The position numbers and the translations under genes were made by a program. 64,000 nt of DNA from Oscillospiraceae bacterium (lineage in GTDB: Bacteria > Bacillota > Clostridia > Oscillospirales > Acutalibacteraceae), in the NCBI GenBank assembly GCA_902762875.1, contig CACWPS010000002.1, positions 81,296 to 145,295 on the forward strand, given 5' to 3'. Within the stretch, counting starts at the first letter, position 1. Each line of letters starts with the position of its first letter. The notes under the pieces are model-generated. The model made no database searches. It was not told the DNA's origin and saw only the letters and a program-made list of their open reading frames with translations. Below are positions 60,285-64,000 of the stretch, one piece after another.

Positions 60285-61034
60285 TTATTCGTAATCTACA
60301 ACATCAACCCAGGAAAGTAAGAATTCTCTTTCCTTTGCGTTGCCCTTAACAGACTGGGAAGCGGCAACGATGGGAAGCCATTTTTCGATGTACTGCTTGG
60401 CGGTGTCACTCTTCTTGCAGAAAAGCTCCAAATACTTTTTAGCACCCTCAATATTGCCCTCAAGCCAGAACAAAAGGTAGGTTCTTGCAACATCGGCAGA
60501 AGCGTTGCCCTGTGTAGCGTGAGACCAGTCGAGGATATAGGGAACACCCTCATCGGTGATGATAATGTTAGAGGGGTTAAAGTCGCCGTGGCAAACCTTG
60601 TTGTGCTTGGGCATACCCTCAAGGCGGGTGTGAAGCTCATAACGGGTAGTAGCGTCAATATCCGCCTGACCTATCTTGCGGTTCATTTTATCCTTAAGCT
60701 TTGTAAGCAGGGGAGCCTTCATTTCGTGAATGCTCATCTGAATATCAACAAACTGCTCTAAATACTCGTCAAACTTATCGGGATTTTCCTGCATTAACTG
60801 AGCCATTGTCTTACCCTTAATGAACTCGCTTACAATCGCCCATTTACCGTCAACCATTGTAACACCCAAAATTTTCGGAATGTTAAGACCTGTTTCCTCA
60901 ATACGGGCCTGATTGAGGGCTTCGTTTAAAATGTCGGACTTTGAATAATCAGCATCGAACACCTTTACAGCACGGTCCTCGTCCTTGTATATTGTTTTAC
61001 CTGTTCTGACTGCGATAATTTTATCAAGTTTCAT
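60285..61034 (-). CDS. Aminoglycoside phosphotransferase-like kinase
   Basis: The 249-residue kinase-like protein has CHGDFNPSNIII (HxDxxxxN, about 157-168) and ILDWSHATQGN (DFG equivalent, about 177-187). The lysine region is YKDEDRAVKVFDADYSKSD. APH-fold enzymes phosphorylate small molecules or proteins. In an operon with a serine phosphatase and a hydrogen sensor, a protein-kinase role is attractive but unproven. GGAGG precedes the ATG. Confidence 0.85.
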   Translation of the reverse strand: MKLDKIIAVRTGKTIYKDEDRAVKVFDADYSKSDILNEALNQARIEETGLNIPKILGVTMVDGKWAIVSEFIKGKTMAQLMQENPDKFDEYLEQFVDIQMSIHEMKAPLLTKLKDKMNRKIGQADIDATTRYELHTRLEGMPKHNKVCHGDFNPSNIIITDEGVPYILDWSHATQGNASADVARTYLLFWLEGNIEGAKKYLELFCKKSDTAKQYIEKWLPIVAASQSVKGNAKEREFLLSWVDVVDYE

Positions 61035-61049
61035 TTTATTTACCTCCCA

Positions 61050-63665
61050 TTATACATTTTCGTGTGTGCCGTAGTAAGCGTTCAAGTACATCTGCTTGAT
61101 TTCGCTCATCAGCGGATAACGAGGGTTAGCGCCTGTGCACTGGTCGTCGAAGGCCTGCTCGGTCATCTCGTCAAGACGGGCTAAGAAGTCTGCCTCGTCC
61201 GGAACATAGTCACGGATGGTCTTCTTAATTCCAACCTTAGCCTTAAGCTCGTCAAGAGCGGCGATAAGGCTTTCAACCTTCTCTTCATCGGTCTTACCCT
61301 TAAGACCCAAAGCATCTGCAACCTCGGCATAGCGGGCCATAGTGTGGGGGTGGTCATACTGTGAGAATGTACCCATCTTTGTGGGAACTTCGGCGCAGTT
61401 GAAACGGATAACCTCGTCAATCATAAGTGCGTTTGCAACGCCGTGGGGGATGTGGTGGAAGGCGCCCAGCTTATGAGCCATAGAGTGGCAAACACCAAGG
61501 AAGGCATTTGCGAAAGCCATACCAGCCATAGTAGCGGCGTTAGCCATCTTCTCCCTTGCTACGGGGTCATTAGGTCCGTTATCGTAAGCCTCGGGGAGAT
61601 ACTTAAATATCATCTGGAGACTGCGCAGAACCAAACCGTCGGTATAATCTGTTGCAAGCATTGAAGCATAAGCCTCAAGGTTGTGGGTAACAGCGTCGAT
61701 ACCCGAAGCGGCGGTAAGTCCCTTAGGAGCAGACATATGCAAATCAGCGTCAACGATAGCCATATTAGGCATAAGCTCGTAATCTGCAAGGGGATATTTA
61801 ATGCCTGTATCGGCATCTGTAATAACCGCAAAGGGGGTAACCTCAGAGCCTGTACCCGCAGAGGTAGGAACAGCGATAAAGTAAGCCTTTTCGCCCATCT
61901 TCGGGAAGGTGTAAATTCTCTTTCTTATATCAGAGAAGCGCATAGCCATATCCATAAAGTCGGCCTCGGGATGCTCATAGAGTACCCACATAATCTTAGC
62001 CGCGTCCATAGCAGAGCCGCCGCCGATAGCGATAATTACATCGGGAGCGAAGGCACGCATCTGCTCGGTACCTGCCATAGCGCACTGTAAGGTCGGGTCG
62101 GGAGCAACATCGGCAAAGGTGGCATGCTCGATTCCCATTTCATCAAGCTTGTTGGTAATCGGCTTTGTATAGCCGTTGTTGAATAAGAAGCTGTCGGTAA
62201 CAATGAAAGCCTTTTTCTTGCCCATAACTGTTTTAAGCTCATCAAGGGCAACGGGCAGACAGCCCTTCTTAATGTAAACCTTTTCAGGTGCTCTGAACCA
62301 AAGCATATTCTCTCTCCTCTCGGCAACCGTTTTAATATTGATTAAGTGCTTAACCCCAACATTTTCGGATACGGAGTTTCCGCCCCAAGAGCCGCAGCCC
62401 AAGGTAAGGGAGGGAGCAAGCTTAAAGTTGTAAAGGTCGCCGATACCGCCCTGTGATGAGGGGGTGTTTACGAGAATACGGCAGGTCTTCATACGGGCGG
62501 CAAATTTATCAAGCTTCTCCTGCTCGGTAACAGCGTTAAGATAGATTGAAGAGGTGTGACCGTAACCGCCGTCGGCAATAAGCTGTTCAGCCTTATTAAA
62601 TGCGTCGTCAATGTCCTTAGCCTTGTACATAGCAAGTACGGGAGAAAGCTTTTCGTGAGCAAACTCTTCTGTAAGCTCAACGCTCTCAACCTCGCCGATA
62701 AGAATTTTGGTTGCTTCGGGAACCTCAACCCCTGCTAAAGCGGCGATTGTAACAGGCTTCTGACCTACTATCTTAGCGTTAAGCGCACCGTTGATGATAA
62801 TGGTCTTGCGTACCTTCTCGGTCTCCTCGGGGTTTAAGAAGTAACAGCCTCTGTCGGCAAATTCCTTTTTAACCTTCTTATAAACCTTATCAAGAACGAT
62901 TACCGACTGCTCGGAAGCGCAGATCATACCGTTATCAAAGGTCTTTGAGTGAATAATGGAGTTAACGGCAAGCAGAATATCCGCTGTGTCATCGATAATA
63001 GCGGGGGTGTTACCTGCGCCAACGCCCAATGCCGGCTTACCACTTGAATAAGCGGCACGAACCATTCCGGGACCGCCTGTAGCCAAAATGATGTCTGCCT
63101 CTTTCATAACAAGGTTGGTCATTTCAAGGGAGGGTACATCTATCCAGCTGATAATCTCCTCGGGAGCGCCCGCCTTAACTGCGGCCTCAAGAACTATCTT
63201 AGCGGCGGCTATTGTAGCGCCCTTAGCTCTCGGGTGGGGGCTGATAATTATACCGTTACGGGTCTTAAGGGCAACCAGGGTTTTAAAGATAGCGGTAGAG
63301 GTGGGGTTGGTGGTAGGAATAACCGCCGCAATTACGCCGATAGGCTCCGCTACCTTCTTAATTCCGAACTCCTTGTCCTCTTCAATAACGCCGCAGGTTT
63401 TGGTGTTTTTGTAGGCGTTGTAGATGTATTCAGCGGCATAGTGGTTTTTAATAACCTTGTCCTCTACAATACCCATACCTGTTTCCTCAACTGCAAGCTT
63501 TGCAAGGGGGATTCGTGCCTGGTTTGCGGCTGTGGCGGCGGCCTTGAAGATTGCGTCTACCTGCTCTTGGGTGTAGGTAGCAAACTTCCTTTGAGCCGCT
63601 CTGACCCTTGCGATTGCCGCTTCGAGGGTCTCGACGCTGTCAACTACGGGATAATTCTTTTCCAT
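61050..63665 (-). CDS. adhE: Bifunctional acetaldehyde-CoA/alcohol dehydrogenase
   Basis: The 871-residue AdhE has an aldehyde dehydrogenase half (about 1-440; VIPTTNPTSTAIFKTLVALK, FDNGMICASEQSV with catalytic Cys) and an iron-dependent alcohol dehydrogenase half (about 450-871; IAIGGGSAMDAAKIMWVLYE, iron ligands in GVCHSMAHKLGAFHHIPHG). It reduces acetyl-CoA to ethanol and regenerates NAD. AAAGGAG precedes the ATG. The gene leads the operon and has a Rex-type site in its promoter, matching NADH-dependent control. Confidence 0.97.
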   Translation of the reverse strand: MEKNYPVVDSVETLEAAIARVRAAQRKFATYTQEQVDAIFKAAATAANQARIPLAKLAVEETGMGIVEDKVIKNHYAAEYIYNAYKNTKTCGVIEEDKEFGIKKVAEPIGVIAAVIPTTNPTSTAIFKTLVALKTRNGIIISPHPRAKGATIAAAKIVLEAAVKAGAPEEIISWIDVPSLEMTNLVMKEADIILATGGPGMVRAAYSSGKPALGVGAGNTPAIIDDTADILLAVNSIIHSKTFDNGMICASEQSVIVLDKVYKKVKKEFADRGCYFLNPEETEKVRKTIIINGALNAKIVGQKPVTIAALAGVEVPEATKILIGEVESVELTEEFAHEKLSPVLAMYKAKDIDDAFNKAEQLIADGGYGHTSSIYLNAVTEQEKLDKFAARMKTCRILVNTPSSQGGIGDLYNFKLAPSLTLGCGSWGGNSVSENVGVKHLINIKTVAERRENMLWFRAPEKVYIKKGCLPVALDELKTVMGKKKAFIVTDSFLFNNGYTKPITNKLDEMGIEHATFADVAPDPTLQCAMAGTEQMRAFAPDVIIAIGGGSAMDAAKIMWVLYEHPEADFMDMAMRFSDIRKRIYTFPKMGEKAYFIAVPTSAGTGSEVTPFAVITDADTGIKYPLADYELMPNMAIVDADLHMSAPKGLTAASGIDAVTHNLEAYASMLATDYTDGLVLRSLQMIFKYLPEAYDNGPNDPVAREKMANAATMAGMAFANAFLGVCHSMAHKLGAFHHIPHGVANALMIDEVIRFNCAEVPTKMGTFSQYDHPHTMARYAEVADALGLKGKTDEEKVESLIAALDELKAKVGIKKTIRDYVPDEADFLARLDEMTEQAFDDQCTGANPRYPLMSEIKQMYLNAYYGTHENV

Positions 63666-63759
63666 TATTCTATCTCCTTTTATAAAATACTTGGTTTATT
63701 GACTTTTTGTGGTAGGCGGAAGGCTCGTCTTTAAGCCTTACACCGTACCTTTTTTGACT

Positions 63760-63777
63760 TTGTTAATATTTTAACAT
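63760..63777. promoter_or_regulatory. Rex-type operator in the adhE promoter
   Basis: TTGTTAATATTTTAACAT matches the Rex consensus TTGTTAANNNNTTAACAA with a single mismatch. On the minus strand it overlaps a likely -10 (TATGTT) whose -35 TTGCAT lies 18 bp upstream, so bound Rex would block adhE transcription until NADH rises. The gene-free stretch from 63780 to the window end is AT-rich; near its end a TACAAT element and AAGAGGT suggest a plus-strand gene beginning just outside. Confidence 0.8.
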
Positions 63778-64000
63778 AGTTTTGCGTTTTCGTGAAATGC
63801 AATGTTAATATAGGGATATATCATTTTTGATATGTCAATATTATATTATATTTTTGCGCTACAATCAATACTTTTTTGAAGACTATTTGATTAAATCTGC
63901 TTTTGTTATGGTACAATAGATAGGTAACAAAATAAAAAGAAAATTCATCTCAAATATGGTATGATGTTAATAACGACAAAAACAAAGTACCATAAGAGGT

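Overview
This window reads as a chromosome segment of a spore-forming, strictly anaerobic Clostridia member, most like the gut Oscillospirales/Ruminococcaceae. The grounds are the sporulation genes yabP, yabQ, a spoVB-type flippase and cwlD, together with fermentative AdhE, a Rex-type operator and two [FeFe]-hydrogenase-like proteins. No rRNA or tRNA gene was seen.

Layout. (1) 1-12.96 kb, minus strand: a yabR/divIC/yabQ/yabP/rqcP/hup cluster in the B. subtilis order, then a flippase and a nucleosidase, then a tightly packed housekeeping operon recJ-relA-dtd-MBL hydrolase-hemZ-nucleoside kinase. (2) 13.1-14.1 kb: an AEC-family transporter. (3) 14.17-34.32 kb: cwlD, the spore-cortex amidase gene, cut in two by a 19.4-kb AT-rich element. 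(4) 34.3-44.3 kb, plus strand: radA, a trpR-like yerC and a complete his operon with a fused hisZ-hisG. (5) 44.3-55.6 kb: a repeat-rich type I toxin-antitoxin-like locus, trxB, phosphoglucomutase, cardiolipin synthase, glycogen phosphorylase, a GH13 enzyme and a ZIP transporter. (6) 55.7-63.7 kb, minus strand: an adhE-led operon with a kinase-like protein, a 2Fe-2S ferredoxin, a PAS-bearing hydrogenase-like sensor, a SpoIIE-type phosphatase and a second hydrogenase-like protein, under a Rex-type operator.

The main discovery candidate is the cwlD element. Its ends share a 12-bp core (16 bp with one mismatch) that falls inside the codons for the conserved amidase motif D-A-G-H-G-G. Removing one core copy plus the intervening DNA restores an in-frame 237-codon cwlD. 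The outermost gene on the right is a large serine recombinase. This is the architecture of sporulation intervening elements such as skin in sigK. No conjugation genes were recognised.

The cargo is unusual. It has a HipA-like kinase; a caspase-like protease overlapping a four-helix membrane protein; a SLOG protein with a decayed second copy; an XRE/ImmA regulator pair; and a five-gene block pairing a membrane protein with a GrpE-like factor, an Hsp70 with an extra beta domain, an AAA+ ATPase and a J-like membrane protein lacking HPD. After these comes a 1.6-kb gene-free stretch rich in hairpins and ending in a strong terminator, which may be a large structured RNA. Five copies of a motif containing TTTTCTTGAAA sit between the cassettes at its right end. 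The Hsp70/AAA block looks like a mobile protein-quality-control or conflict (defence) module; that function is inferred from composition only.
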